Shown here piece after piece: positions 56,505-64,000 of a DNA stretch of 64,000 nt (position 1 is the first letter of the stretch; each line of letters starts with the position of its first letter). The stretch is from the NCBI RefSeq assembly GCF_021026375.1, contig NZ_JAJNDB010000002.1, positions 310,001 to 374,000 of the forward strand, given 5' to 3'. This stretch comes from Actinomycetospora endophytica. Lineage in GTDB: Bacteria > Actinomycetota > Actinomycetes > Mycobacteriales > Pseudonocardiaceae. The translations under genes and the position numbers were made by a program. The notes under the pieces were generated by a model. It did not search any database. It was not told the origin of the DNA and saw only the letters and a program-made list of their open reading frames with translations.

Positions 56505-56573
56505 TACGATGGAGCGACGCGCTCCGGCAGTCGCCGGGGCGCGTTCTCGTCGATGAGAGAACAGGTGAGCACG
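56505..56573 (+). promoter_or_regulatory. Promoter and structured leader of cold-shock gene
   Basis: TACGAT (56505-56510) after GGGA fits an extended -10. The leader forms a hairpin CGCGCTCCGGC/GCCGGGGCGCG (56518-56543, one mismatch) and then a second short one, TTCTC with GAGAGAA, just before the AGGTGA ribosome site. Such leaders in cold-shock genes can change shape with temperature; here that is inference. Confidence 0.5.
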
Positions 56574-56960
56574 GTGCCGACCGGCAAGGTCAAGTGGTAC
56601 GACGCCGAGAAGGGCTTCGGCTTCCTCTCCCAGGAGGAGGGCGCCGACGTGTACGTGCCGAAGGGCTCGCTCCCGCGTGAGGTCGAGGCGCTGAAGTCCG
56701 GTCAGCGGGTCGAGTTCGGGATCGCCGAGGGCCGCCGCGGCCCGCAGGCCCTGCAGGTCCGGCTGGTCGACCCGCTGCCCTCGGTCGCCGAGGCCAAGCG
56801 CCGCTCGCCCGACGAGCTCCACGGCCTCATCGACGACATGATCAAGCTGCTCGAGGCGAAGGTGCAGCCCGAGCTGCGCCGCGGCCGCTACCCCGACCGT
56901 CGCAACACCAAGCGGCTCGCCGAGGTCGTCCGGGCCGTCGCCCGCGAGCTGGAGGGCTGA
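56574..56960 (+). CDS. Cold-shock-domain protein with helical C-terminal extension
   Basis: 128 aa. Residues 1-65 are a cold-shock domain with both RNA-binding motifs ([14 protein letters not shown] and DVYVPKGSL; the second motif has Val-Tyr-Val rather than the usual VFVH). Residues 70-128 add a charged helical region ([26 protein letters not shown]), about double the length of a standard Csp. GTG at 56574 has AGGTGA upstream; ATG 56553 is the alternative. It binds single-stranded RNA or DNA. Confidence 0.88.
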   Translation: MPTGKVKWYDAEKGFGFLSQEEGADVYVPKGSLPREVEALKSGQRVEFGIAEGRRGPQALQVRLVDPLPSVAEAKRRSPDELHGLIDDMIKLLEAKVQPELRRGRYPDRRNTKRLAEVVRAVARELEG

Positions 56961-56970
56961 GGCGGCAGGC

Positions 56971-57519
56971 TCAGCCGTTCACCAGGACCCAGGTGGAGCG
57001 CGTCGAGAACAGGCTCCCCTGGGCCGTCCGGGTCTCGCTCGCCCCGAACTGCTGGACCTCGATGCGCTGCAGCCGCCAGCGCGGGTCCGGCAGCGTGAGG
57101 TGGAACTGGCCGCGGGCGTTCGGCGCGAACACCTGGCTGCGTCCGCCCTGCTGGGCGCCGGTCTCGTCGACGTAGGTGAAGGCCACCTGCCACGGCGTCG
57201 CGAGGACGGTGTCCGGGACGGTGAGATCCAGGGCGGCGCCCGGCGGTAGCGGGAGCGTCGCGACGGCCGTCGGCTCGTTCTCGCAGTCGGTGACCTTTAC
57301 GTCGCAGTAGGACGTCGGCTGCGCGGTCACCGACTGCCCGTTCGCGGTGAACGTGACGTCGCCGGGGGAGTCCGGCCCGGAGGTCAGGACGAGTGCCGTG
57401 ACGGTCGCGGCGACCACGACGACGACCGCCACGACGGCGATCCACACCCACCGCGGCACGCCGCGCAGCCGGGCCGCGAGGCCGCCTGAGGGGGCCGGCC
57501 GGGACTCCTGGTCGGACAT
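56971..57519 (-). CDS. DUF2771-like membrane-anchored protein
   Basis: 182 aa: a cytosolic lead, one transmembrane helix (WIAVVAVVVVVAATVTALVL), then an extracytosolic beta-rich domain with two Cys (SYCDVKVTDCENEP) that could form a disulfide. The pattern matches the actinobacterial DUF2771 family, whose role is unknown. ATG 2 nt after the MFS stop, so it is co-transcribed with the transporter. Confidence 0.78.
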   Translation of the reverse strand: MSDQESRPAPSGGLAARLRGVPRWVWIAVVAVVVVVAATVTALVLTSGPDSPGDVTFTANGQSVTAQPTSYCDVKVTDCENEPTAVATLPLPPGAALDLTVPDTVLATPWQVAFTYVDETGAQQGGRSQVFAPNARGQFHLTLPDPRWRLQRIEVQQFGASETRTAQGSLFSTRSTWVLVNG

Positions 57520-57521
57520 CG

Positions 57522-59054
57522 TCACGTCGTCCCCCGACGGCGGGGGAGCAGCGAATGGCCGCGGGTGGTGAGCACGGTCTGCACCGTACCGACCGCCAGC
57601 ACGGCGCTGATCACGGTGAACCCGATCCACCACTCCGGGGGCAGCAGCACCCCGAGCGCCCCGCCGAACACCCAGGACAGCTGCAGGATCGTCTCGGAGC
57701 GCCCGAACGCCGAGGCGCGCGCCGCCTCCGGCATGTCGCGCTGCATGACGGCGTCGAGACACACCTTGAGCAGCGCGGACGCCGTCGCGCCGACCAGGCC
57801 GACCACGGCCGCCGTCGTCAGCCCGACGAGGATCGCAGCCACCACGGTCGCCGCGAGGGTCGCGCCCAGACCGGCGACGACGACGGTGTCGGGCCGGTCG
57901 AAGCGTCGTCGGGCGCCGAGCGCGTTGCCCAGGAACCCGCCGGCACCCGCGGCCGCCCCGACGATCCCGAGCAGGACCAGCTGGCGGCCCGGCGTGCCCT
58001 CGGTCTGGTGCTTGACCACGAACGCCGAGAAGAGCGTCAGGAAGCCGGTGAGGGCGCGGATCGAGCCGTTGGCCCACAGCGCGGTGACGACGTGGCTGCT
58101 CATCGGCACCCGCCGCGCCTTCGTGCCCGGTCGGGGGATGAGGACCGTCTCCTCCTCGCCCTCGGTGACCTCGACCCACGACGGGATCCGCAGGCACAGC
58201 CACACCCCGACCCCGCAGATCACGGCGGTCGCCCAGGCCGCGCCGGGCGAGCCGAAGAGGAAGGCGATCCCGGCGCCGATCCCGCCGAACACCCCCGAGG
58301 CGATCATGCCGAAGACCGTGAGGCGCGAGTTCGTCGTCACCAGCGTGATGCCCGGCGGCAGCACCCGGGGCGTGACCGCCGCCTTGAGGACGCCGAACGA
58401 CTTCGACAGCACCATGATCCCGAGCGCCGCCGGGTAGAGCGCCCAGGTGTCCATGAACAGGGCGAGCACGACGGCGAGCACGCCCTGGCCCGCCGTCGAG
58501 AGCGCCAGGGCGAGCCGGCGGCCGCGCTGGATGCGGTCGAGCAGCGGGCCGATCACCGGCGCGATGACCGCGAACGGCGCGACGGTGATGAGCAGGTAGA
58601 GCGCGACCTTGTCCTTGGACTCGGCGCTCGCGGCCGAGAAGAACAGGGTGTTGGCGAGGGCGACGGCGAGGGTCGCGTCGGAGGCGTAGTTCGCCATCCA
58701 CGCGTAGGTCAGCGCGGTCAGCCCGGAGCGGTCGGCGCCGTCGGCCGAGGCCGCGCGGTGGAAGGCGCGCACGCCCGCCCGGGTGAGGTTCCGCGTCCGC
58801 GAGGCCGCGACGCGGGTGACGGTGATCTTCTTCGGGCCGGCGTCGTCGGCGTCCTGGCCGGTGAGACGGCGGGTCGGTGGGGGCTCGCGCCGGGTGTCGG
58901 CCTCGTCGTCAGCGATGGTCCGTTGCTGACGTCTGGTGTCAGCAACGGACCTTCGCTGACGCTCGGGGGTGGGCTCCGCTGCGCTGCGCCGTCGCGGCCG
59001 CCCCGCCGACCACCCCGGTCGCCCGGGGTCGGAGGAATGGTCGCTGCGCGTCAC
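57522..59054 (-). CDS. MFS transporter with palindromic element in its 5' coding part
   Basis: 510-aa major-facilitator protein with about 12 membrane helices after a 100-residue hydrophilic N-terminus. I see ITVTRVAA and SGLTALTYAWMANYASDATLAVALANTLFF, and the linker RIQRGRRLALALST. Substrate unknown. Residues 32-49 come from a palindromic repeat and read RQRRSVAD and RQQRTIAD. No in-frame start exists between that repeat and the ITVTRVAA stretch, so the repeat is translated if the gene starts at or near GTG 59054. Confidence 0.85.
   Translation of the reverse strand: MTRSDHSSDPGRPGWSAGRPRRRSAAEPTPERQRRSVADTRRQQRTIADDEADTRREPPPTRRLTGQDADDAGPKKITVTRVAASRTRNLTRAGVRAFHRAASADGADRSGLTALTYAWMANYASDATLAVALANTLFFSAASAESKDKVALYLLITVAPFAVIAPVIGPLLDRIQRGRRLALALSTAGQGVLAVVLALFMDTWALYPAALGIMVLSKSFGVLKAAVTPRVLPPGITLVTTNSRLTVFGMIASGVFGGIGAGIAFLFGSPGAAWATAVICGVGVWLCLRIPSWVEVTEGEEETVLIPRPGTKARRVPMSSHVVTALWANGSIRALTGFLTLFSAFVVKHQTEGTPGRQLVLLGIVGAAAGAGGFLGNALGARRRFDRPDTVVVAGLGATLAATVVAAILVGLTTAAVVGLVGATASALLKVCLDAVMQRDMPEAARASAFGRSETILQLSWVFGGALGVLLPPEWWIGFTVISAVLAVGTVQTVLTTRGHSLLPRRRGTT
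58908..58960. repeat. GTCAGCG-family palindrome inside the MFS gene
   Basis: Longest copy of the family: 23-nt arms, 58908-58930 and 58938-58960, with one mismatch and a 7-nt loop. The arms contain GTCAGCG and an inner GGTCCGTTGCTGAC. It is in frame with the MFS gene on the minus strand and gives a peptide in the same frame as the mftF copy. Confidence 0.8.
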
Positions 59055-59113
59055 CGCTCCATGGTCGCCTACGTCCGCGCCGGGGAAGGGCCGAGGCTGT
59101 CGGGGCGTTCTCC

Positions 59114-59119
59114 TAGACT
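59114..59119 (+). promoter_or_regulatory. Putative mfd promoter -10
   Basis: TAGACT fits TANNNT and lies 37 nt before the mfd GTG, which has GAAGGG 5 nt upstream. No clear -35 is seen. Confidence 0.4.
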
Positions 59120-59155
59120 GGAATCGATCGCCTCAGGTTTCTGCGAAGGGCTCTG

Positions 59156-62100
59156 GTGTCCTCCTCCGCCACTCCCCACGGGCCGACCCCGCTCTCCGGT
59201 CTCGCCTCCGTCGTGCTCGCCGACCCGGGTCTGCGCACCGTCGTCGACGCGGCGGGCCGCGATGCCGCGGTGGAGGGCCCGACGGCGCTGCGCCCGCTGC
59301 TGGCCACCGCGCTCGCCGCGGATCCCGACGGCGAGTCCGGCGGCGCCGGGCGCACCGTGCTGCTCGTGTGCGCCACCGAGCGCGAGGCCGAGGAGCTGGC
59401 CGTGGCGACCGGGGAGCTCCTCGGCGAAGACGTCGTGGCCTATCTGCCCAGCTGGGAGACGCTGCCGCACGAGCGGCTGTCCCCGCGGGCCGACACCGTC
59501 GGCCGCCGGATCGCGATCCTGCGCCGGCTGGCCCACCCCGAGCTCGACCCGCACGGCCGGCTGCACGTCGTCACCGCCGCCACCCGCAGCCTCATCCAGC
59601 CGCTGGTCCCCGGTCTCGGCGACCTCGAGCCGGTGGTGCTGCGCGAGGGCACCGAGATCGAGCTGGAGCACCTCACCGAGCGCCTGGTCGACCTCGCGTA
59701 CGCGCGCGTCGAGATGGTCGAGAAGCGCGGCGAGTTCGCCGTCCGCGGCGGGATCATCGACCTCTTTCCGCCCACGGCCGAGTCGCCCGTGCGCATCGAG
59801 TTCTGGGGCGACGAGGTCTCCGAGCTGCGCTGCTTCTCGGTGGCCGACCAGCGCTCGCTGCCCGACTCGGTGGAGGCCCGGCCCGACGAGGTCGTCGCAC
59901 CGCCGTGCCGCGAGCTGCTGCTGACCGCCGACGTCCGCGAGCGCGCCGCCGAGCTGTCACGCACCCATGCGGGCACCGGCACCTTCGGCGGGGACAAGGC
60001 GCTCGGCGAGCTGCTGGGCAAGGTCGCCGCCGGGATCCCGACCGAGGGCATGGAGTCGCTGATCCCGGCCCTGCTGCCGGGCGAGCTCCAGTTGCTGCCC
60101 CAGTTGCTCCCCGACGGCGGGCACGTCGTCGTCTGCCACCCGGAGCGGGTGGAGCGCCGCGCGGCCGACCTGGTGCGCACCGGCCAGGAGTTCCTCGAGG
60201 CGAGCTGGCTGGTGGCGGCCGACTCCACCGAGGGCCGCGCCCCCATCGACCTCGGCGCCTCGGCCTATCGCGACCTCGACGTCGTCCGCACCGCCTCGCA
60301 CGAGGGCGGACACCCCTGGTGGACGCTCTCCAGCCTGGCGACCGACCCGGACATCGAGGACGACTCGCACACCCGCGACGGCGTCCGGGTGGTGCGCACC
60401 GGCATCACCGGGGTCGAGTCGTACCGCGGCGACTGGGAGAAGGCGGCGGTCGACCTCCGGGCCCACGCCGCCTCCGGTGGCGCGGCCCTCGTCGTCGTAC
60501 CGGCGGCCGGGACCGCGCAGCGCGCGGTCGAGCAGCTCACCGAGTTCGTCGGTGAGGACGTGCCGGTGGTGCAGGGCGACGGGACGGCGCAGGCCGGCGC
60601 GATCGCGGTCCTCCAGGGGCGGCTCGGCGACGGGTTCGTCGCACCGGAGAGCCGGCTGGTCCTGCTCACCGAGGCCGACCTCACCGGCAGCCGGGCCGCC
60701 GGCGGCGACGCCCCGACCAAGCGCGCCGCGGTCAAGCGCCGCAACGCGGTCGACCCGCTGACGTTGCAGACCGGGGACTTCGTCGTCCACGCCCAGCACG
60801 GCATCGGCAAGTTCGTCGAGATGACCCAGCGGACCACCGGCACCGGCAAGGCCGCGACCACCCGCGAGTACCTCGTGCTGGAGTACTCGAGCTCCAAGCG
60901 CGGGCAGCAGTCCGACCGGCTGTTCGTCCCGACCGACCAGCTCGACCAGGTCAGCCGCTACGTCGGCGGCGAGCTGCCGACGCTGAACAAGCTCGGCGGC
61001 TCCGACTGGTCGAAGACGAAGTCCAAGGCGCGCAAGGCCGTCCGCGACATCGCCGCGAGCCTCGTGCAGCTCTACGCCGCTCGGCAGGCCGCGCCCGGCC
61101 ACGCGTTCGCCGACGACACCCCGTGGCAGCGCGAGATGGAGGACGCCTTCCCGTACACCGAGACGCCGGACCAGGCGTCCGCGATCGACGAGGTCAAGGC
61201 CGACATGGAGAAGGCGGTCCCGATGGACCGCGTCATCTCCGGCGATGTCGGCTACGGCAAGACCGAGATCGCGGTGCGGGCGGCGTTCAAGGCGGTGCAG
61301 GACGGCAAGCAGGTCGCGGTGCTCGTCCCGACGACGCTGCTCGCCTCGCAGCACCTGCAGACGTTCACCGACCGGATGCGGAACTTCCCGGTGACGGTGA
61401 AGGGCCTCTCGCGGTTCACCTCGGGCAAGGAGGCGGACGCGACGATCCGCGGGCTCGCGGACGGGACCGTCGACGTCGTCGTCGGGACCCACCGGCTGCT
61501 GCAGACCGGGATCACCTGGAAGGACCTCGGCCTGGTCATCATCGACGAGGAGCAGCGCTTCGGCGTCGAGCACAAGGAGCACATCACCGGGCTGCGGGCC
61601 CACGTCGACATGCTCTCGATGTCGGCCACGCCGATCCCCCGCACGCTGGAGATGAGCCTCGCCGGCATCCGCGAGATGTCGACGATCCTCACGCCCCCGG
61701 AGGAGCGGCACCCCACGCTGACCTACGTCGGCGCCTACGACGAGAAGCAGGTCGCGGCCGCGATCCGCCGCGAGCTGCTGCGCGACGGCCAGGTCTTCTA
61801 CATCCACAACCGGGTCCAGTCGATCGACGACAGCGCCGCGAAGCTGCGCCGCCTCGTCCCGGAGGCCCGCATCGCGACGGCGCACGGCCAGATGGCGGAG
61901 GAGCGGCTCGAGCGCACCGTCAGCGAGTTCTGGGAGCGCGAGCACGACGTCCTGGTCTGCACCACGATCGTCGAGAACGGCCTGGACATCTCCAACGCCA
62001 ACACGCTGATCGTGGAGCGCTCGGACACCCTGGGCCTCTCCCAGCTCCACCAGCTGCGTGGGCGCGTCGGCCGCGGCCGCGAGCGCGGGTACGCGTACTT

Positions 62101-62893
62101 CCTCTACCCGAACGACAAGCCGCTGACCGAGACGTCGCACGAGCGGCTGGCCACCATCGCGCAGCACTCCGAGCTGGGTGCGGGCACCGCGGTCGCGATG
62201 AAGGACCTGGAGATCCGCGGCGCGGGCAACATCCTCGGCGCGGAGCAGTCCGGGCACATCGCCGGTGTGGGGTTCGACCTGTACGTGCGGCTGGTCGGCG
62301 AGGCCGTCGAGGCGTTCAAGAAGCACACCGGGGCCGACACCGACGACGCCGAGGAGCCGCTCGCCGAGGTCCGGGTCGACCTGCCGATCGACGCCCACGT
62401 GCCGCACGACTACGTCGACACCGAGCGGCTGCGTCTCGACGTCTACCGCAAGATCGCCGAGGCGGTCGACGGTCCGGCGCTGGACGCGGTGCGCGAGGAG
62501 CTGGTCGACCGCTACGGCGAGCCGCCGACACCGGTGACCAACCTGCTCGCCGTCGCCGCGTTCCGGCAGGCGTGCCGGCGCTACGGGATCACCGAGGTCT
62601 CCGGGCAGGGCAACCAGATCCGGTTCGCGCCGGTCGACCTGCCGGAGTCCGCGCAGATGCGGCTCAAGCGGCTGCACCCGCGCGCGCAGCTCAAGGCCGC
62701 GTCGCAGACCCTCTCGCTGCCGAAGCCGACCGAGGGGCAGTCCGGGTCGGGTGGGGCCAAGGGTCCGGTGCGCATGGGTGCCGCGCCGCTGCGGGACCTC
62801 GAGCTGCTGGCCTGGTGCGAGCAGCTGTTCGTCGCGCTGTACGGGGAGCGCCCGGCCGCGTCGAGCCCGGAGAAGGTCCCGGCCGGGGTCTAG
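59156..62893 (+). CDS. mfd: Transcription-repair coupling factor Mfd
   Basis: 1245-aa DNA translocase that removes RNA polymerase stalled at lesions and recruits UvrA. In order: UvrB-like N-terminal domains (about 1-430; [31 protein letters not shown]-type stretch), the RNA-polymerase-binding domain ([15 protein letters not shown], near 545), helicase motor with Walker [12 protein letters not shown] (about 698) and [14 protein letters not shown], motif [21 protein letters not shown] and [12 protein letters not shown], and the TRG/C-terminal domain. Full length, GTG start. Confidence 0.97.
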   Translation: MSSSATPHGPTPLSGLASVVLADPGLRTVVDAAGRDAAVEGPTALRPLLATALAADPDGESGGAGRTVLLVCATEREAEELAVATGELLGEDVVAYLPSWETLPHERLSPRADTVGRRIAILRRLAHPELDPHGRLHVVTAATRSLIQPLVPGLGDLEPVVLREGTEIELEHLTERLVDLAYARVEMVEKRGEFAVRGGIIDLFPPTAESPVRIEFWGDEVSELRCFSVADQRSLPDSVEARPDEVVAPPCRELLLTADVRERAAELSRTHAGTGTFGGDKALGELLGKVAAGIPTEGMESLIPALLPGELQLLPQLLPDGGHVVVCHPERVERRAADLVRTGQEFLEASWLVAADSTEGRAPIDLGASAYRDLDVVRTASHEGGHPWWTLSSLATDPDIEDDSHTRDGVRVVRTGITGVESYRGDWEKAAVDLRAHAASGGAALVVVPAAGTAQRAVEQLTEFVGEDVPVVQGDGTAQAGAIAVLQGRLGDGFVAPESRLVLLTEADLTGSRAAGGDAPTKRAAVKRRNAVDPLTLQTGDFVVHAQHGIGKFVEMTQRTTGTGKAATTREYLVLEYSSSKRGQQSDRLFVPTDQLDQVSRYVGGELPTLNKLGGSDWSKTKSKARKAVRDIAASLVQLYAARQAAPGHAFADDTPWQREMEDAFPYTETPDQASAIDEVKADMEKAVPMDRVISGDVGYGKTEIAVRAAFKAVQDGKQVAVLVPTTLLASQHLQTFTDRMRNFPVTVKGLSRFTSGKEADATIRGLADGTVDVVVGTHRLLQTGITWKDLGLVIIDEEQRFGVEHKEHITGLRAHVDMLSMSATPIPRTLEMSLAGIREMSTILTPPEERHPTLTYVGAYDEKQVAAAIRRELLRDGQVFYIHNRVQSIDDSAAKLRRLVPEARIATAHGQMAEERLERTVSEFWEREHDVLVCTTIVENGLDISNANTLIVERSDTLGLSQLHQLRGRVGRGRERGYAYFLYPNDKPLTETSHERLATIAQHSELGAGTAVAMKDLEIRGAGNILGAEQSGHIAGVGFDLYVRLVGEAVEAFKKHTGADTDDAEEPLAEVRVDLPIDAHVPHDYVDTERLRLDVYRKIAEAVDGPALDAVREELVDRYGEPPTPVTNLLAVAAFRQACRRYGITEVSGQGNQIRFAPVDLPESAQMRLKRLHPRAQLKAASQTLSLPKPTEGQSGSGGAKGPVRMGAAPLRDLELLAWCEQLFVALYGERPAASSPEKVPAGV

Positions 62894-62905
62894 GCGGCTC
62901 GGAAA

Positions 62906-62959
62906 GGCACGAACGGCTCGTTCGTCACCTTCGAAGGTGACGAACGAGCCGTTCGTGCC
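62906..62959. terminator. Perfect 54-bp palindrome after mfd
   Basis: 27-nt arms with no loop and no mismatch; centre CACCTTC|GAAGGTG, ends GGCACGAACGG and its complement. It lies between the converging mfd and MBL-fold genes, 13 nt after the mfd stop, and probably terminates both. Confidence 0.85.
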
Positions 62960-62986
62960 GTGGCGACCGAACCAGGACTCGGCCGC

Positions 62987-63889
62987 TCAGGCGAACGGCG
63001 TGAACCCCGACGCGTAGCCCAGCTCGCAGAGCTCGGTGTCGGGCGCCTGCTTCGCCAGAGCCTCGCGGACCGGCCCGACGTCGACGGCGCCGGCGAACCC
63101 GGGCAGCCAGTCGTCGTGGTGGGAGAGCACCAGCCGCCGCGGCCCGAGCCACGAGGCCTCCTCGGCGACGAAGTCGGCCAGCGACCCCTGCACCGGCTCG
63201 CCGTCGCGGTTGCCCCGGCCCGCCGCGGCGAGGATCGCGACGTCGGGTGACTCCGCGCCGAGCACGCCCGTCCACGCCCCGACGGTGTCCTGCACCAGCA
63301 GCGAGCCCTCCGAGGTCTCGACGACGTAGACCAGCGCGCCGCCGTCGCCACGCTCGCCCTGCGAGGCCGCCTGCAGGTGACGCAGCACGTCCCCGCCCAG
63401 TGCCGGCAGCCCGGCGAAGATCGCCGCGATCCGCTCCTGACGCTCCTGCCAGGTCACTCCCAGCTCGCCGAGGCAGACCTGGTCGGCGGCCGGGAAGGAG
63501 GTTCCCGACCAGATGCAGGAGTGCAGGCTCGGCAGGACGCGGACGGTGGTCGTGGCGTCGAGCCGGACCCGCTCCCCGCCGGAGACCGGCACCAGCTGCT
63601 CCTCGGGCACCCCGCAGGCCGCCATCACGCGCACGGTCTCGTAGGACCCGACGATCCGTGCGCCCGTCGCGGCCAGCCGCTCGGCCCCGTAGAGGTGGTC
63701 GAAGTGGGAGTGCCCGACGAGGATCCAGTCGCCCGGGCCCATCCCGGCCGCGACGTCCGCGACGCCGACCCCGCTCTGCGGCGCGTCCGGCACCCGGTCC
63801 AGGTAGGCGTCGAGCATCACGGTGAGGCCCTCGGCGGTGACGAGGCGGAAGGTGGCGCAGCCGTACCAGTCCAGTCGGGCGGTGCTCAT
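62987..63889 (-). CDS. Metallo-beta-lactamase-fold hydrolase
   Basis: 300-aa MBL-fold protein. The metal-binding motif is HSHFDHL, with a late His in LVLSHHDDWLPG. The family resembles UlaG-like and RNase-Z-related hydrolases with unknown substrate. A Cys-rich middle (SLHSCIWSGTSFP) is present. ATG 63889 or 63898. It is divergent from the next gene, 36 nt apart. Confidence 0.82.
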   Translation of the reverse strand: MSTARLDWYGCATFRLVTAEGLTVMLDAYLDRVPDAPQSGVGVADVAAGMGPGDWILVGHSHFDHLYGAERLAATGARIVGSYETVRVMAACGVPEEQLVPVSGGERVRLDATTTVRVLPSLHSCIWSGTSFPAADQVCLGELGVTWQERQERIAAIFAGLPALGGDVLRHLQAASQGERGDGGALVYVVETSEGSLLVQDTVGAWTGVLGAESPDVAILAAAGRGNRDGEPVQGSLADFVAEEASWLGPRRLVLSHHDDWLPGFAGAVDVGPVREALAKQAPDTELCELGYASGFTPFA

Positions 63890-63925
63890 GGGTCCCATCG
63901 AAGCACCGTCCTAGGGTCCGCACCC

Positions 63926-64000
63926 GTGACCCGACTCGCCCTCCTCGCCACCGGCGGCACCATCGCCACCCGCGCCACGTCCGAGGGACGCGCGGTCGCA
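63926..64000 (+). CDS. Asparaginase-family protein, N-terminal part
   Basis: First 25 codons of a gene leaving the right edge. MTRLALLATGGTIATRATSE carries the asparaginase signature TGGTIA with the first catalytic Thr. TAGGGT lies 8 nt before the GTG, suggesting a leaderless mRNA. Too short to separate type I from type II. Confidence 0.75.
   Translation, partial: MTRLALLATGGTIATRATSEGRAVA

Overview
This is a very GC-rich chromosomal window with dense gene packing, many GTG starts and stop/start overlaps of the GTGA/ATGA type. The mycofactocin genes, a red-type RuBisCO operon, an NDMA-dependent methanol dehydrogenase, a CO-dehydrogenase-like operon and DUF222/HNH remnants together suggest an actinobacterium of the Pseudonocardiaceae, most likely Pseudonocardia. 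The taxon is inferred; no 16S or other marker is present. I see no rRNA, tRNA, CRISPR array, phage or insertion sequence.

Layout. 0-2.5 kb: the start of a membrane protein gene and a bacterial nitric-oxide synthase with a long disordered N-terminus. 2.6-7.8 kb (minus strand): mycofactocin methyltransferase mftM, a VWA protein, a MoxR ATPase and the methanol dehydrogenase. 8-11 kb: an SDR, a DUF559 protein, a palindrome-rich gap, GntR and mftR. 11.2-12.9 kb: mftA-mftB-mftC. 13-21.6 kb: Calvin-cycle genes (aldolase; a two-component system leading cbbL-cbbS-cbbX-cbbR on the minus strand; phosphoribulokinase and cbbY on the plus strand). 21.6-28.6 kb: two FadH/OYE-type flavoproteins, an ArsR-SRPBCC regulator, mftE and mftF. 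29-33.8 kb: coxS-coxL-coxM and coxG. 34-47.8 kb: a CoA-transferase/S58/EEP/AraC operon, DNA repair genes, moaD/moaA and exported proteins. 47.9-51 kb: a molybdate regulator and modABC. 51-64 kb: a ClpP pair, AMP nucleosidase, an acyl-CoA ligase, a cold-shock protein, an MFS transporter, mfd, an MBL protein and the start of an asparaginase.

How it fits together. The first 34 kb reads as a C1 island. Methanol would be oxidised by the mycofactocin-dependent dehydrogenase, with mycofactocin built by MftA/B/C/E/F and methylated by MftM. CO would be oxidised by the Cox enzyme. The resulting CO2 would be fixed by RuBisCO, kept active by CbbX and CbbY. Molybdate uptake (modABC) and molybdopterin genes (moaA, moaD) further along would serve the Mo-containing Cox enzyme. 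The mycofactocin locus is split: mftABC and mftEF are separated by about 13.5 kb holding the Calvin genes, mftM lies beyond the dehydrogenase, and no mftD is visible.

The most unusual non-coding signal is a set of palindromes. One family is built on GTCAGCG...CGCTGAC and occurs between genes, but also in frame inside mftF and inside the MFS transporter gene. A second class consists of long near-perfect palindromes at gene ends; two of them contain the stop codons of both converging genes.
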